Shown here in pieces: positions 16,742 through 27,607 of a DNA stretch of 64,000 nt (positions are counted from its first letter, which is position 1; each line of letters starts with the position of its first letter). Source of the DNA: Symbiodinium natans (lineage: Eukaryota; Sar; Dinophyceae; Suessiales; Symbiodiniaceae). The DNA is taken from positions 545,416 through 609,415 of the forward strand of contig CAJNDS010002162.1 in the NCBI GenBank assembly GCA_905221605.1, read 5' to 3'. Below the pieces are notes generated by a model. That model was not told the DNA's origin, made no database searches, and saw nothing but the letters and a program-made list of their open reading frames with translations. The translations under genes and the position numbers were made by a program.

Positions 16742-19691
16742 TGCACGACGAATCCTTCTCCTTCTTCTTTTCTTTCTTCTCTTTCTTCTCCTCCTTCAGT
16801 TCTTCTTTGGACTCTTCCTTTGGCTCTTCAGCCTGTTCCTCTTCTTTTGGAGCATTCTCCAGTAACTTCTTCCTGCGCTCTTCGGCTCCTGTCTTCATCT
16901 CCTTCAACTCTTCCACTTTTTCTTCCATCATTTGCTCGTGGGTCTTCTCTTCTTCCATCGTTCTCCTTTCTTTCTTCTTTTCCTCTTTTCCTACTCGTTT
17001 GAGCAAGAAAACGGCTGCGGGATAAACTGTGCAACAGACCATGCATGTCACACAACCAATCATGATACACATGACTATTCCCGGTCCTTGGTCTTCTTCC
17101 TTGGCTTTCTTGGCTTCTCCCATTCCTATCAACACAGCCATCGTTACAGCTTGTATGATCTTCGCCAATCGCTCATCATTCATTCTTCGGCCATTGCCGC
17201 TTCGGCCATTGCCGTTCGTTCGTCGCACTTGTACATTCCTTTCAACTTCTTCTTGATCCACAAATTCTCCTACATATCCGAGGCTTGTCATGTATTTCCG
17301 GATCTTGTCTTTGCTTAGGCTCTTTGTTCCCAGATCAGCTGGGTTGTCCTTTCCTTTAATCGCTTTGATGATCAATCTCGGGATACTCTGGATCCATAAC
17401 AGATCAACGTCGAGATGACGGGCTTTCCCCAGTCCTTTCCGAGCAATCAGTTGTCTTGAACTGCTCGAATCTGAATACATCACCATCTTTGGTTCTTTTC
17501 CGAGGATTCTCGTCAACAATGCTTTCAGGAACACTCCTTCAGAAAGTATTGACGTTGCGGCGATAGTCTCCGCTTCGCATGAGCTGAGAGCTATGCTCTT
17601 CTGCCGCTTGCTCTGAAAATGAATCAGATTTCCATTCAGCATGATCGCTCCACACGACACGCTTTGCCTTGACTCTCTGTCGGCTGCCCAATCAGAATCC
17701 GTCACTATCTCCAACAGTGACTCTTGCTCATAGACATTTCTCTCGACTTCTTCATCTTTTCTCTCATTTCGCTCTTCGATGAAACTTCTTCCTGGGTAGC
17801 TCTTCTTGTGTATCAACGACACGTCGGGTGTACCCTTCAGATACTTCGCAGCGTGCCTCAGCAGATCCATGTCTGCTTCCACCGGCGCTGCTAACTTCGT
17901 TGAAAGTTTCTTCAGCACGTACATCAAATCGGGCCGTTCTGGCGCTAAGTACAACAGTATACCTACACCTTTCCTGTACGTGTGATGATCCGCTTCCGAT
18001 AGCGGGTCCATTCCTCCTTTCTTCGCTTGCATTGCACTTCCATTGTCCGCTGGGCATGGCAGTTTCTTTGGATACGAATTTTCCAACTCCAACACTTCGG
18101 TCAATCCTTCGATGTACTTGGAATTCATCGTGATCTCAACGTCTCCATCGTTCACTGCGCTGAATCCTCTCTTCAGAAAACTCATTGAACCTTCTTGTTC
18201 TCGCAACGGTCCTTCGACCTTGATCTTCAACTTCTTCTTTCTCAAGAACTCGATCAATCCTTGGAACTCTTTCTCTGTCGCGTACAGTTCCATGTCATCC
18301 ACGTGCGATAACACAACCATTCCAGCTTTTCCTTTTTCTTGTCTCCTGTAAAACAAAGCTGGTAGTCCTTCGTCGGACTTGAGTCCATACTCTTCGAGGT
18401 ATCCTTTCAGCTTGTTGAACCATGCGCTTGATCCTATCCGTTGTCCTGGCAACGTGAATCCGAGTTCATAGTACTTTCCATCGACTTCGACTACTGTTGG
18501 TTCTTCTTGCTCCACCATCAAGTAGGCATCTCCTACATCGATACTTCCAAGGATGTGGTCATTCGACGACACAAACATTGCTGAGAGTAACTTCACTGTG
18601 CTCGCAACTCCCGTTGGGGAAAATAACGATGCGATGTCCGTTGACCCCAACCATTTGAACTCGCGGGCAACTAACCGGCCACGCCGTTGCCATTCACTGT
18701 CTCGATGCCTCCAATCGTAGACAACTTTGGTTGAGAGGTACTTGTAGTTGCTCACACTCGTGCCTTCAGGCAGCTCTTTCAAGACTTTCATCTCTGTGAG
18801 TCGGCTTATCTCGTGCTCTCTTGACACAACGTCTACCTTCGTCAGCTCATCTTCGTCCAACTTCGGAGGTCCATCTTCGAACTTGTTTGACCACTTTGGC
18901 ATGCTTTCCTCGAACTCTTCGTCTTCTCCGAGCTCTGAGCTTCTTTCCTCTTCAGGCTCTTCAAACTCGACTTCGAATCCTTCAAACTCTTCCAACTCTA
19001 CCTCTTCGTCGTCATGGTACTTCGGCAAATCCTTCCTGAGGAATGACGCAACTTCTTGCACACTTCTTGTGGCCATTATCCTTCTCACCGTTCCTGAAGG
19101 TTCTCCTCTTTGGATCTTCTCAGGTCTTTCTTCAACTTGTCCGCTTCCTTCGTCGACTCTCGGCCTTGTGGCTTCAGGTTCTTCTGCGGCCGCTCCTTCG
19201 AGCTCTCTTTTGCTCGTTCCTTCCGGCTCTTCTTCCTCGGCTTCGCCCGAGGTCATACTTGCTTCATCTCTTTTCCTTGCCGCTGCTCCTTTCCTGCTGC
19301 TTGCTTCAGAACTTCTTTGGCCTTCGCCGGGATCTTCGTCATTGTCATCATCATCACTTGTCGGTGGATCAGATGCCATTGCATCACTTGGTCTTTCCGA
19401 TGCTGTTGGGCTATACTGTGGTGTCTCCAGACCAACTGCTGGAGTTCTCGGGACTTGTACTGGAGGTCCTTCGATCGGCGCCACTTCGATTCCACTTGAT
19501 GGCGGTAGCCTCTTCGGCTGCTTCGACCGTCCTGTCAACTGCTCTTGACTATAGTTGCATTTGCTAATGTTTCCACTTCGAACGTTGGCGAACATTGTCT
19601 CATTGTCCGACTTTTGATGATTCCACTTCTGGTGCTCACCAGATTCATGTTCGAAACCATATCTTTTCCAACGAAGATTCCTTTCTTCCAT
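16473..19691 (-). CDS. Copia Pol, RT-RNase H part, with C-terminal transmembrane and acidic extension
   Basis: 1,072-residue frame. Residues 60-290 are acidic, low complexity. RT of Copia type spans about 298-620: TKVVYDWRHR, D385 in SIDVGDAYL, and HVDDM at 463-467 as the catalytic pair. RNase H spans about 660-800: TDSDWAAD (D665), CEAET (E706/E708), YSDSSSS (D741), NPADLGT (D786). Beyond the usual end comes an extra region: a hydrophobic segment about 870-898 (GIVMCIMIGCVTCMVCC..), then a Lys/Glu coiled coil and the VKDQEE hexapeptide repeat. The 5' end overlaps the integrase frame (19535-19691), so one frame shift near 19560 joins them. A T7 homopolymer near 16508 is the likely point where the reading frame changed to that of the following ORF. 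Confidence 0.9.
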   Translation of the reverse strand: MEERNLRWKRYGFEHESGEHQKWNHQKSDNETMFANVRSGNISKCNYSQEQLTGRSKQPKRLPPSSGIEVAPIEGPPVQVPRTPAVGLETPQYSPTASERPSDAMASDPPTSDDDDNDEDPGEGQRSSEASSRKGAAARKRDEASMTSGEAEEEEPEGTSKRELEGAAAEEPEATRPRVDEGSGQVEERPEKIQRGEPSGTVRRIMATRSVQEVASFLRKDLPKYHDDEEVELEEFEGFEVEFEEPEEERSSELGEDEEFEESMPKWSNKFEDGPPKLDEDELTKVDVVSREHEISRLTEMKVLKELPEGTSVSNYKYLSTKVVYDWRHRDSEWQRRGRLVAREFKWLGSTDIASLFSPTGVASTVKLLSAMFVSSNDHILGSIDVGDAYLMVEQEEPTVVEVDGKYYELGFTLPGQRIGSSAWFNKLKGYLEEYGLKSDEGLPALFYRRQEKGKAGMVVLSHVDDMELYATEKEFQGLIEFLRKKKLKIKVEGPLREQEGSMSFLKRGFSAVNDGDVEITMNSKYIEGLTEVLELENSYPKKLPCPADNGSAMQAKKGGMDPLSEADHHTYRKGVGILLYLAPERPDLMYVLKKLSTKLAAPVEADMDLLRHAAKYLKGTPDVSLIHKKSYPGRSFIEERNERKDEEVERNVYEQESLLEIVTDSDWAADRESRQSVSCGAIMLNGNLIHFQSKRQKSIALSSCEAETIAATSILSEGVFLKALLTRILGKEPKMVMYSDSSSSRQLIARKGLGKARHLDVDLLWIQSIPRLIIKAIKGKDNPADLGTKSLSKDKIRKYMTSLGYVGEFVDQEEVERNVQVRRTNGNGRSGNGRRMNDERLAKIIQAVTMAVLIGMGEAKKAKEEDQGPGIVMCIMIGCVTCMVCCTVYPAAVFLLKRVGKEEKKKERRTMEEEKTHEQMMEEKVEELKEMKTGAEERRKKLLENAPKEEEQAEEPKEESKEELKEEKKEKKEKKKEKDSSCSDSASESSSSESSSSDEKKEKKAEKDQKEDKDQEEAKNQEEVKNQEEVKDQEEVKDQEEVKDQEEVKDQEEAPEKEGKKGGRGREGRRR
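16527..16672 (-). repeat. 18-bp coding repeat array (hexapeptide VKDQEE)
   Basis: About eight copies of an 18-base unit whose plus-strand core is TTCCTGGTCCTTGACTTC, with slight variants at the right end. The period is a multiple of three, so all copies stay in register: VKDQEE in the Pol frame, RTRKKS in the overlapping frame. Confidence 0.8.
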
Positions 19692-21943
19692 GCTTCACCT
19701 TTCTCTTTTGTCTTCGGTAGTGGTTTCGCCACAACCACACTACCCCATGGTACCAACGTTCCTTTGTACTCACGGTCAAATACCAACTCGAACGGGGTTT
19801 TCCCCTGTTGTACAACAAACCTGTTCAGTAGGAATGCTGCATGTCTCGGTGCCCATGGATACAGTGTACTTTCGCTCGTGATCTTTACCTTCGCTTCTTT
19901 CTCCACTCCATACACCAACGTCTTAGATAGGTTCCTCACTGTTTGTACCCATCTTTCAACTTGCGCTCCTTGGTGCGTGTCTGGTGCAACATCTTGGATC
20001 TCTGTCTCAAGCTTCTGCATTTTCCTTATCGTCTGCACCTTCTTTCTCAAAGCAATCATCGCTGGTTCGGTGTCCGTCCTCAGGATTACTTTCGGCTGCA
20101 TTAGCATCAACACTCTGCAAACTTCTTCCACCAGATAGTTTGTCACCTCCTTGCTCTGGACTGGAATTGCGTGGACAAACTTTGTCTCTTGGTCCACCAT
20201 GACCAGACTTATGCACAATGCATCTTTCACATCTTTTGCATCTTCTTCGTTCCTCGTTCCGGTGAACTTGAAATCCATGCTTACCAACGACGCTTCATAC
20301 TTCTTCTCTGTTATCTTGAAATCATCTTCTCTACTTCTTGTTGCCGAACAACTTTCACACCAGTCTGCCTTCGGTAAGTGTGTCAGCTCGTGTCTCTTTC
20401 TTTCTTCTTCGCTCGGCGCTTCCGGTCGTTTCTCTCCATCTGGCTCTCTTGAGAACTCAACCTCTAGTCCTTTCGAAATTTCGACTAGTTCCTTCATCTT
20501 GTTTGACGCTACAGCTTCTTTCAGTCTCTGCCAAATTTGAGCTTTACTTCCTGTCTTTCCTATCTTGAGGAACTCGCAAGCATTTCTCAACTGCTTTATC
20601 GTACTTGCTGGTGTAAGCTCGATTCCTCCGATCTTCATTCTCTCGTTCATTGCTTCTCCAAGTTTCGGAAGTTGTTCTTCAACTTTCTTTCGCTCACTCT
20701 CATCGTTCTCTTCTTGCATATGCGGTCCTGGTGCAACCCCAGAACTTGGCGCTTGTTCCAATTCTTCGATTCTTTTTTCAATCTCTCGCTGCAACTCCTG
20801 TTCTGATCTTCCTTTCCATAAGTCGTCCTGCTCTTGTGGTTCCATTTCCACATCACGCTTTTCTTCTGGTTCCTTTCTCTTGTACGGACTACTGTACTCT
20901 CCGTAATCTTCAACACTTCTCGGAAATCTTTCCATGATCGTGATGACCACTGCTTTCTCGATCTCTGGTACTATGACCGTTGTGCCTTTGTCTCTCCACT
21001 CCTCGGCACACTCATGAAATTCCATTTCTTCCCAGACTATTTGTTCTTCTTCGTATCGCGTTCTCAGTGTGGTTCTGAAATTGAACACCTTTCCTTCGTC
21101 TCGTCCAAGGCTGTACGTCGTGTTCACGTCCCAGTCGATTCTCACTGGCCGTCCGTCAGTGAGATAAAACCAACCTTCTTCGTACTTGCCATTCTCTATG
21201 TCATCTTTCAGTTCCTTTGTCAAAGTAAGTTTCCTGATTGAGATTGGCACATCGTCTCGTCCATTTTCCATTGCCGCTCGGTAGATCCTAAGGTCTGTCA
21301 CCGTTGAGTTTCTTGAAAACCTTATCGGGACATACGATACCGACGTTCCATTCCTCCGCTTCACTAGCTTTGTCAGGAAAGCGCTGTAGGCATCCTGGGG
21401 CTCGATGCCCCATCCGACTTTGTACAGCTTCCCCACTGCGAACAGCGGTTGGGTCACTTGACCAAACACGGCGGTGTCCTTGACCTTAATCACCTTTCCA
21501 TCGGATCTTTGGAATTCGAACGTTATGTTGGTCCTTGCTTCAGTCGTTCTGATTGCATTTCCTTGTGCATCCGTGATGACCATCTTCAGTGCTGGAAGTT
21601 CCACTTCTCCGAGGTCTTCGCTGTAGTAGCTTAACGGCAAGACATGGCAGTCTGCTCCACTGTCTAGGACAACTTCGATCAAGTCCTCATACCCTGGTAA
21701 CCGAACCGTTCGTACTCGATCCTTACTTGCTTCTTGGACACTTGGACTTGGACTTGGATTCTCAATCGATTCCTGTCTGACTTCTGGTTGATCTTCTTCT
21801 TGAGCACTTGGACTTGGACTTGGATTCTCAACCGATTCCTGTTTGACTTCTGGTCGGTCTTCTTCATACCACATCTGGTACTCGTCCAACTCGTTCAGCT
21901 CTTCATCTCCTTGGCTTATGTCGAACACTTGAACTTCTTTCAT
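19535..21943 (-). CDS. Copia Pol, protease-SAP-integrase part
   Basis: 802 residues, first ATG at 21943. Two copies of a PEV(K/R)QES(V/I)ENPSPSP repeat lie at 31-70. Aspartic protease: DSGAD at 94-98. Residues about 440-480 look like a SAP DNA-binding motif (TIKQLRNACEFLKIGKTGSK). Integrase: zinc-binding H518, H522, C529, C532; catalytic D557 (SMDFKF), D624 (RTDTEP), E663 (QVERWVQ). The C-terminus runs into the RT frame after a shift near 19560. Only a few bases upstream lies the nested insertion, so gag has been separated from this ORF. With the insert removed, gag would run about 50 nt past this ATG in another frame, consistent with a gag-pol frameshift or re-initiation. Confidence 0.9.
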   Translation of the reverse strand: MKEVQVFDISQGDEELNELDEYQMWYEEDRPEVKQESVENPSPSPSAQEEDQPEVRQESIENPSPSPSVQEASKDRVRTVRLPGYEDLIEVVLDSGADCHVLPLSYYSEDLGEVELPALKMVITDAQGNAIRTTEARTNITFEFQRSDGKVIKVKDTAVFGQVTQPLFAVGKLYKVGWGIEPQDAYSAFLTKLVKRRNGTSVSYVPIRFSRNSTVTDLRIYRAAMENGRDDVPISIRKLTLTKELKDDIENGKYEEGWFYLTDGRPVRIDWDVNTTYSLGRDEGKVFNFRTTLRTRYEEEQIVWEEMEFHECAEEWRDKGTTVIVPEIEKAVVITIMERFPRSVEDYGEYSSPYKRKEPEEKRDVEMEPQEQDDLWKGRSEQELQREIEKRIEELEQAPSSGVAPGPHMQEENDESERKKVEEQLPKLGEAMNERMKIGGIELTPASTIKQLRNACEFLKIGKTGSKAQIWQRLKEAVASNKMKELVEISKGLEVEFSREPDGEKRPEAPSEEERKRHELTHLPKADWCESCSATRSREDDFKITEKKYEASLVSMDFKFTGTRNEEDAKDVKDALCISLVMVDQETKFVHAIPVQSKEVTNYLVEEVCRVLMLMQPKVILRTDTEPAMIALRKKVQTIRKMQKLETEIQDVAPDTHQGAQVERWVQTVRNLSKTLVYGVEKEAKVKITSESTLYPWAPRHAAFLLNRFVVQQGKTPFELVFDREYKGTLVPWGSVVVAKPLPKTKEKGEAWKKGIFVGKDMVSNMNLVSTRSGIIKSRTMRQCSPTFEVETLANATIVKSS

Positions 21944-21945
21944 CG

Positions 21946-21949
21946 TTCA
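21946..21949. repeat. TTCA target duplication (left) of the nested insertion
   Basis: TTCA flanks the insert here and at 34037-34040, and a copy lies between the two tandem units at 22533-22536. At four bases it could be coincidence, but the gag and pol sequences fit together across it. Confidence 0.55.
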
Positions 21950-22531
21950 GACAACGCACACTGCAAGACCTAACCCTAGTTGGGGAAGAAAGGGTAGTGC
22001 GACACCCCTAGATCCCAAGACCCTGCGGGAGGGGGACTAGGGGAAACAACGCCCAACCCTATGCGCACTGTCCTTTTCACGGGTGCTGCTCTGGGCGAGT
22101 TGGCATCAGGCCGGCGGCCCCTCAGGCGAGAGGCCTCCGGGCCTGATGGGCGGCATACCCCCTCTCAGGCGAGAGGCCTCCGGGCCTGATGGGCGGCATA
22201 CCCCCTCTTTGGAGGGTGCTAAGGCGGCTTGGCTTAGGCTACTCCTCTTTGGGAGGCAATTGCGCGGCAGTGTGTGTAGGCTACTCCACTTTGGGAGGCA
22301 ATAGGCGTCGCGGCGATTGCAGCGGCGGCGCTTGCAGAAAGTGCAGAGAGTTTGGCATCGTGATGCGCAGGGCAAGGGTGGGCGGGCGAAAAAAGCTCAC
22401 GATCTATGCAAGGCCCCAACTCACAGGGTTAGGTCAGGGCCAGCTGAGCCAAGAGCCAGCTGGGCAAGGGCAAACATGGGAGGTCATGATTCATGCGTGT
22501 CAAAACACCTGGGACAACAAAAACCCAGTGC
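21950..22531. mobile_element. Unit A: short member of the A/B/C insertion family
   Basis: 582 bp. Its first roughly 240 bp (GACAACGCACACTGCAAG onward) match the left end of unit B at 22537, and its last roughly 140 bp (CTCACGATCTATGCAAGG to AAACCCAGTGC) match the right ends of units B and C. It is therefore an internally deleted derivative with both termini. Inside are a 41-bp tandem repeat (CTCAGGCGAGAGGCCTCCGG type, near 22123-22203) and a repeated TAGGCTACTCC..CTTTGGGAGGCAAT. No ORF is supported. Confidence 0.65.
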
Positions 22532-22779
22532 GTTCAGACAACGCACACTGCAAGACCTAACCCTAGTTGGGGAAGAAAGGGTAGTGCGACACCCCTAGAT
22601 CCCAAGACCCTGCGGGAGGGGGACTAGGGGAAACAACGCCCAACCCTTGCGCACTGTCCTTTTCACGGGTGCTGCTCTGGGCGAGTTGGCATCAGGCCGG
22701 CGGCCCCTCAGGCGAGAGGCCTCCGGGCCTGATGGGCGGCATACCCCCACTTTAGCGGCCCAGGGCAGACCAGTGAAGT

Positions 22780-23125
22780 TAAGGCCAGGCATCCCCCACC
22801 GCGTGTGGTCTGACTTAGGCTTGCGCAGGGGACGCTATGTCAAGGAGGCCCTGGCTCCACGGCGTACTGGCAGAGGCCAGGGTGACCTTGCCGACTTTTG
22901 CAGGTGTGCGAGGTGCACATCAAATCTCCGTGCTTGACGGGAGCGGATGTGAGAGGCTTGAGTTGTTGGGGCTACGGCTGAGGTGGCTCTGTCAAATCGT
23001 GCGTGTGGGCTTCACTGGCACGTTCTTGCACGAATTCAGGCAGTCACCTGCGTCATGTTGTTGGACGTGCCGCGGGGCACCATCTCTCAGGGCAAAAGTG
23101 CGTGGTGAGCGGTAGCAAAATTGCA
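22780..23125. other. Unit B, unassigned segment
   Basis: GC-rich, no repeat period apparent and no convincing ORF; it leads into the 267-bp repeats. Confidence 0.4.
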
Positions 23126-23960
23126 CAGATGGCATCGCTGTGCGTCGCACGTGGGCGTGTGTCGTCATGAGCCCCCCAAGAACTCAGGCAAGATGGCCGG
23201 GCTGGCATCGCGGGCCGCGCACGCGAAAGCTAGGGCGATTTTGCTGAGCAGTGGCTGGACCATGGGTGTCTGACAGTTTGAGGCTCCTTGCGATTGCGCA
23301 GATTGCCTCAGATGTTTTGAGACTTCACCTCATGGCCAAAGGACGGGCGTCTATGCAAAGGCTGCTAAGGAGTGGTGGCAAAAACACAGAGGCACAGATG
23401 GCATCGCTGTGTGCAGCGTGTGGGCAGTGTCATCCTAAACCCCCAAAAGCTCAGGCCAGATGGCCGGGCTGGCGTCGCGGGCCGCGCGCGCGAACGCTAG
23501 AGCGATTGTCCTAAGCAGTGGCTGGACCATTGGTGCCTGACAGTTTTGAGGCTCCTTGTGATTGCACAGATCGCCTCAAATGTTTTGAGACTTCACCTCA
23601 TGGCCAATGGACAGGCGTCTATGCTAAGGCTGCTAAGGAGTGGTGGCAAAAACACATAGGCACAGATGGCATCGCTGTGTGCAGCGCGTGGGCAGTGTCA
23701 TCCTGAACCCCCCCAAGAGCTCAGGCAAGATGACGATGCTGGCGTCGCGGGCCGCGCACGCGCGCTAGGGCGATTTTTCTACGCAGTGGCTGGACTGTTG
23801 GTGCCTGACAATTTTGAAGCCCCTTGTGATTGCACAGATGTCTCAAAAGCTTTGAGACTACACCTCATGGCCAAGGGACGGGCTTGGGCGATGCTTTCCT
23901 GCGCTCCTGCCCGTTGCACAGATGTTTGAAAAGTTTTGAGACTTTTCCTCACTGCCCATG
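23126..23960. repeat. Tandem repeat with about 267-bp period
   Basis: Three and a half degenerate copies. The anchor GGCATCGCTGTGTG recurs near 23126, 23397 and 23666; each monomer continues with CATCCTAAACCCCCAA, GGCCGGGCTGGCGTCGCGGG, GTGGCTGGAC, TTTTGAGGCTCCTTGTG and GAGACTTCACCTCATGGCCA. The 275-bp monomers at 29130-30970 are clearly related. Confidence 0.8.
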
Positions 23961-26610
23961 GGCGTCGCGTGCTCAGCTGAGATAGGCCCTCCTTGAGGCT
24001 GCGGCCCAAGGCTTCAGGCCAAGGGACAGGCTTGGCTCCCTTGATGTGATGCTTCAGGCCGAAAGCAGAGAGACTGGCGTGGCTCCTGGTGGCTGCGGGC
24101 TGAGCCGGAGAGCGGGCTGCTGGCGAAGATGAAGGCTTGGCCCCCCTGGGGGCTACAGGCTAAAGCTGGTGGCTAAGATTGAAAGCGAGAGAGTGTCCTC
24201 CTTGAGGCTGCCGCTCCGTGGCCGGTGGCCAAGATAGCTGTAGCTGTTTGGCCTGCCTTGAGGTTGCGGCTTCAAGCCAAAGGCCGAAGGCTAGGATAGC
24301 GGCTTGAGGTTGCGGCTTCCAGATGAAGGCCAAGACATGGGTCCGGCCCCTTGAGACTGCGGCTCAGCTAGGGGCTGCGGGCTAAGGCTGACAGCGAAAA
24401 CGCGGGCTTGTTCTCTTTGAGGCGTCCGCATAAGGCGGAAGGGCTAGGAATACTGCTTGTTTGGCCCCCCTTGAGGTTGCGGCTTCAAGCTGAAGGCCAA
24501 GATAGGCCCCCCCGAGACTGCGCCCAACTGGGGGCTGCGGGCAAGGTGAAGACGCGGGCTTATGCGGCTCAACTGGGGGCTGCGGGCTGAGGCTAAAAGC
24601 GAAGACGTAAGTTTGTCCTCCTTGAGTCTTCCCCTTATTAGTAGCGCCAGTGATGCGGCTCGGCTGTGAAGAGGGCTTGGCCGCTTCTTAGCTGGGGAGG
24701 CTGGGTAGATTCTTGGCGAGCTCTGAGGCTGTGGCCTGAAGAGAGGGGAGTGGCCAAAATACAAGGCCAGGCGCTGGGCTTGGGGCTTGATTAGGGCTCG
24801 TCAGCCTGTTGGCTACGATACTAGTGGTGAACGGTTTTGGCGTGGCTCGCGCAGCTGTCAGGCTTGGGCGTCGTGGCTTGCTGGCGCCGGGCAGATCCGA
24901 GTTCTATACGCCTCCGTGCAATGGGTCTGGTGTGCGAGGAGGCGAGGAAGCAGGCTGGAGCTGTCAGGGCAGGCACGAGCTGTCAGAGCATCTTGGGGAG
25001 CATGTCGCCCGCAGCGGAGGGACGAGGTTGATGCAAAGGGCTGCGCGTTTGCGAGGAACGCAGGCTGGGCTTGGCGCGTTCATGGCCCAGGCCGCAGGTT
25101 GAGATGAGGGCTGGTTGCTTGAGGCTGCAGCCCAAATCTTCAGGCCAGATGAAAAGTTTCGGCTTCTTGGCTCGCCTGACGGTTGCGGGCTGAGGCGGAA
25201 GGCGAATATAAGCTCGTGGCCCCTTTTGACGCTGCCGCAACATGCTGAAAGCTAAGAGGGAGGCCTGGCCCCCCTTCATTTTACGGCCTACCACCGGCGG
25301 CTTACAGACAAGTTGGCTAAGAGCACGGCTTGGTCTCTGGAGGCTTCGGTCCAGGGCTTCAGGCCACATTCGAAGCTTTGGCTTCCACTGGCTGCTGCTA
25401 CGGGTGAAGGCTAAAAGGCTTGGCTCGCCCGGCAGGCTGGGCTGAAGCTAAAAGCGACGCTGAGGGCTTGGCCTTTTCGAGGCTGCCGCCGAAGGCCCAA
25501 AGCGAGGAGAACTGCTTGGCTCCCTTTGAGGTCGCGGGAAAGCCAAGAGGAAGGCTCGGCCCCCCTTTAAGATAAAGGCTTTGGCCTCCTGAGACTGCGG
25601 CTCCTTGAGGGTTGCGGGCTGAGGCTCTGTGCGAAGATGCGGGCTTTGGCCCTCAACTGGATTTTGCGGGCTGAGGCTGAGCGCGAAAATGCGCATGGGC
25701 TTGTACTCATGGTCCCCCCGTGCGGTTGCGGCTTGAAGCTGAAGGCCAAGATAAACGCGGGCCCCCCTGAGATTGCGGCTCAACGGGGGCTGCGGGCTGA
25801 GGCTGAGGGCGAAGATGCGGGCTTGTCGATTCTTTTTTCTCTTATCTTTAGGCGTCCGCTTAGGGCAAAAGGCTGAGATAACGCCTGCTCGGCCCCCCCT
25901 CGAAGTTGTGGGCCGAAGCTGAAGGCGAGGAGCGGCCATTCCTCCTCGAGGCTACCTCTGAGGGGCAAAGGCTAGGATGACCGCCTAGCCCCCTTGAGGT
26001 TGCGGCTTCAAGTTGAAAGCCAAGAACAAGATTTTGGCCTCCCTGAGACTGCGGCTCAACGGGGGACTACGGGCTGAGGCTGAAGTCGAAGGCACGGGTT
26101 TGTCCTCTTGAGGCTGCCGCTCAAGGCTGCCGCTACAATGACAAGCTGAAGGCCAAGAATAAAGGCTGATGAAGGCTTTAGCTCCCCTCCGGCTCAACTG
26201 GGGGCTGCGGGCTGAGGCTGACGGCGAAGACGCAGGCCTGTCCTCCTTGGGGCTTCCATTTAAGGCCTCCGACCCTGCTTGGCCCTCCTTGAGGTTGCGG
26301 CTTGAAGCCTGAGGCTGAAGGCGAAAAATGCGAGTTTGTTTTTTTTTTTTTTTTTGCGAGGCGCGCTTCGGGCGCGAAGACAACTGCCGGCCCCCCTGAG
26401 GTTTCGGCTTTGGTCCCCCTGAGAGTGCGGCTCCACCGGGGGCTGCGGGCTGAGGCTGAAGGCGAAGTTGTGGGCTTGTCCTCTTTGAGGCTCTGGCTTG
26501 CAGCCGGAGGCTAAAGGCGTCCAGCACAATGGCTTGGCTCCCTGAAGGCCAAGTGGCATTTTGAGTTAGCTCGCCCGGGCTCTGGCAGAGGCGACGAAGC
26601 AGGCTGACAG
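23960..26610. repeat. Highly degenerate GC-rich minisatellite field
   Basis: Recurring words such as TTGAGGTTGCGGCTTCAAGC, GAAGGCCAAGATA, CTGCGGCTCAACTGGGGGCTGCGGGCTGAGGCTGA and GCGAAGACGCGGGC alternate with no fixed period I can define. A T-run of about 17 lies near 26338. Frames are open on both strands because of composition, not coding. Confidence 0.65.
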
Positions 26611-27260
26611 CGCGGATTCAGCCGATGGCGGATGCAGGAGGAGCGGCTGCACTGCTCATGCGCAAGAGCGCAACGACAAAAGGAAAACACAAAACTGCAT
26701 TTAAGTGGTCAGTTCATGGGCAACTCCATAGTGAAGAACTCCGCGACGAGGAAGTGAACTGCACCTGGCAAGCGGGGTTGCTAATCCTAGCATGTTCTAC
26801 GGGCTGGGCTGTCGGCGTGACCAGGGAAGGTTTTGCCTGGCAGGAGGCTGGCGAGAGGGCTGAGAGAGCTGAACTCTCTGGAGGATGCTGCATCAGCAAA
26901 CGCAAGGGCAAGTGAAGCAGCTGCTTCATGCGCAAATCGGCCACAGAAAATTTGCATTTGAGCAGACTGGTCTCAAGCAGGCATGCGAGGTAGCGTGTGC
27001 TCATGGGCAGCGTCATCCTGAAGAGCTCCACGACGAAGTTGTTGGATGTACCTGGCGAGCGGGGCTGCTACTCCTAGTTTTGTCAAGGAACACATGGGCA
27101 GTTGCGCTTTATGGCAGGCAAGTGTGCCTGGAACACCCACAGAGGACATGTGGACGTGTTGGAGGCGTTGCCGGGCTGGGCCAGCCCCCACTACAATAGG
27201 CCCTCCGAACTCGGAGGTGCTTCGTCCCGAAGATCGAGGAGAAGGTGGAGTCTTTAGACT
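26611..27260. repeat. Direct duplication of about 300 bp in unit B
   Basis: The segments around 26700-26790 and 27000-27080 share TCATGGGCA..CTCC, GAAGAACTCCGCGACGA / GAAGAGCTCCACGACGA and ACCTGGC(A/G)AGCGGGG(T/C)TGCTA. No gene is recognised. Confidence 0.5.
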
Positions 27261-27493
27261 GAGTCATGGGCGTTTGGGCAAGAGAAGAAGGCTCGGCGTT
27301 GGCTGTAGCACCAGCACGAGTCCGAGACGGAGCGCGAAACTATGGCAGGCGGGGAGGTGGACTAGGGCGTGAGGCAAGCCCCAGGGCCGCCGAAGATGTA
27401 GCTTTTTTGGCGAACTACAGCGAGGCAGCCACACACGAGGGAAAGGCTTGGCCTTTGCGGCGCAGATTGCCTGTAGGACGGCGGCAGCGCGGA

Positions 27494-27607
27494 GGCAGTG
27501 GAGACTGGGCTGGCTGCCTTCGCTGCGCAAATTGCCAGTACGGTCCAGCAGGCAGTGGAGACTGGGCTGGCTGCCTTCGCTGTGCAAATTGCCAGTACGG
27601 TCCAGCA
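27494..27607. repeat. 57-bp tandem duplication
   Basis: Two almost identical 57-bp copies starting GGCAGTGGAGACTGGGCTGG at 27494 and 27551. Confidence 0.85.

Noticed and set aside
22550-22570. CCTAACCCT resembling telomeric repeat
   Set aside because: Single occurrence in the unit terminus, mirrored at the other end as a subterminal motif; no tandem array.
23960-26610. Overlapping long frames on both strands as genes
   Set aside because: Openness is explained by repeated GC-rich words lacking TAA/TAG/TGA; no consistent protein between repeats.
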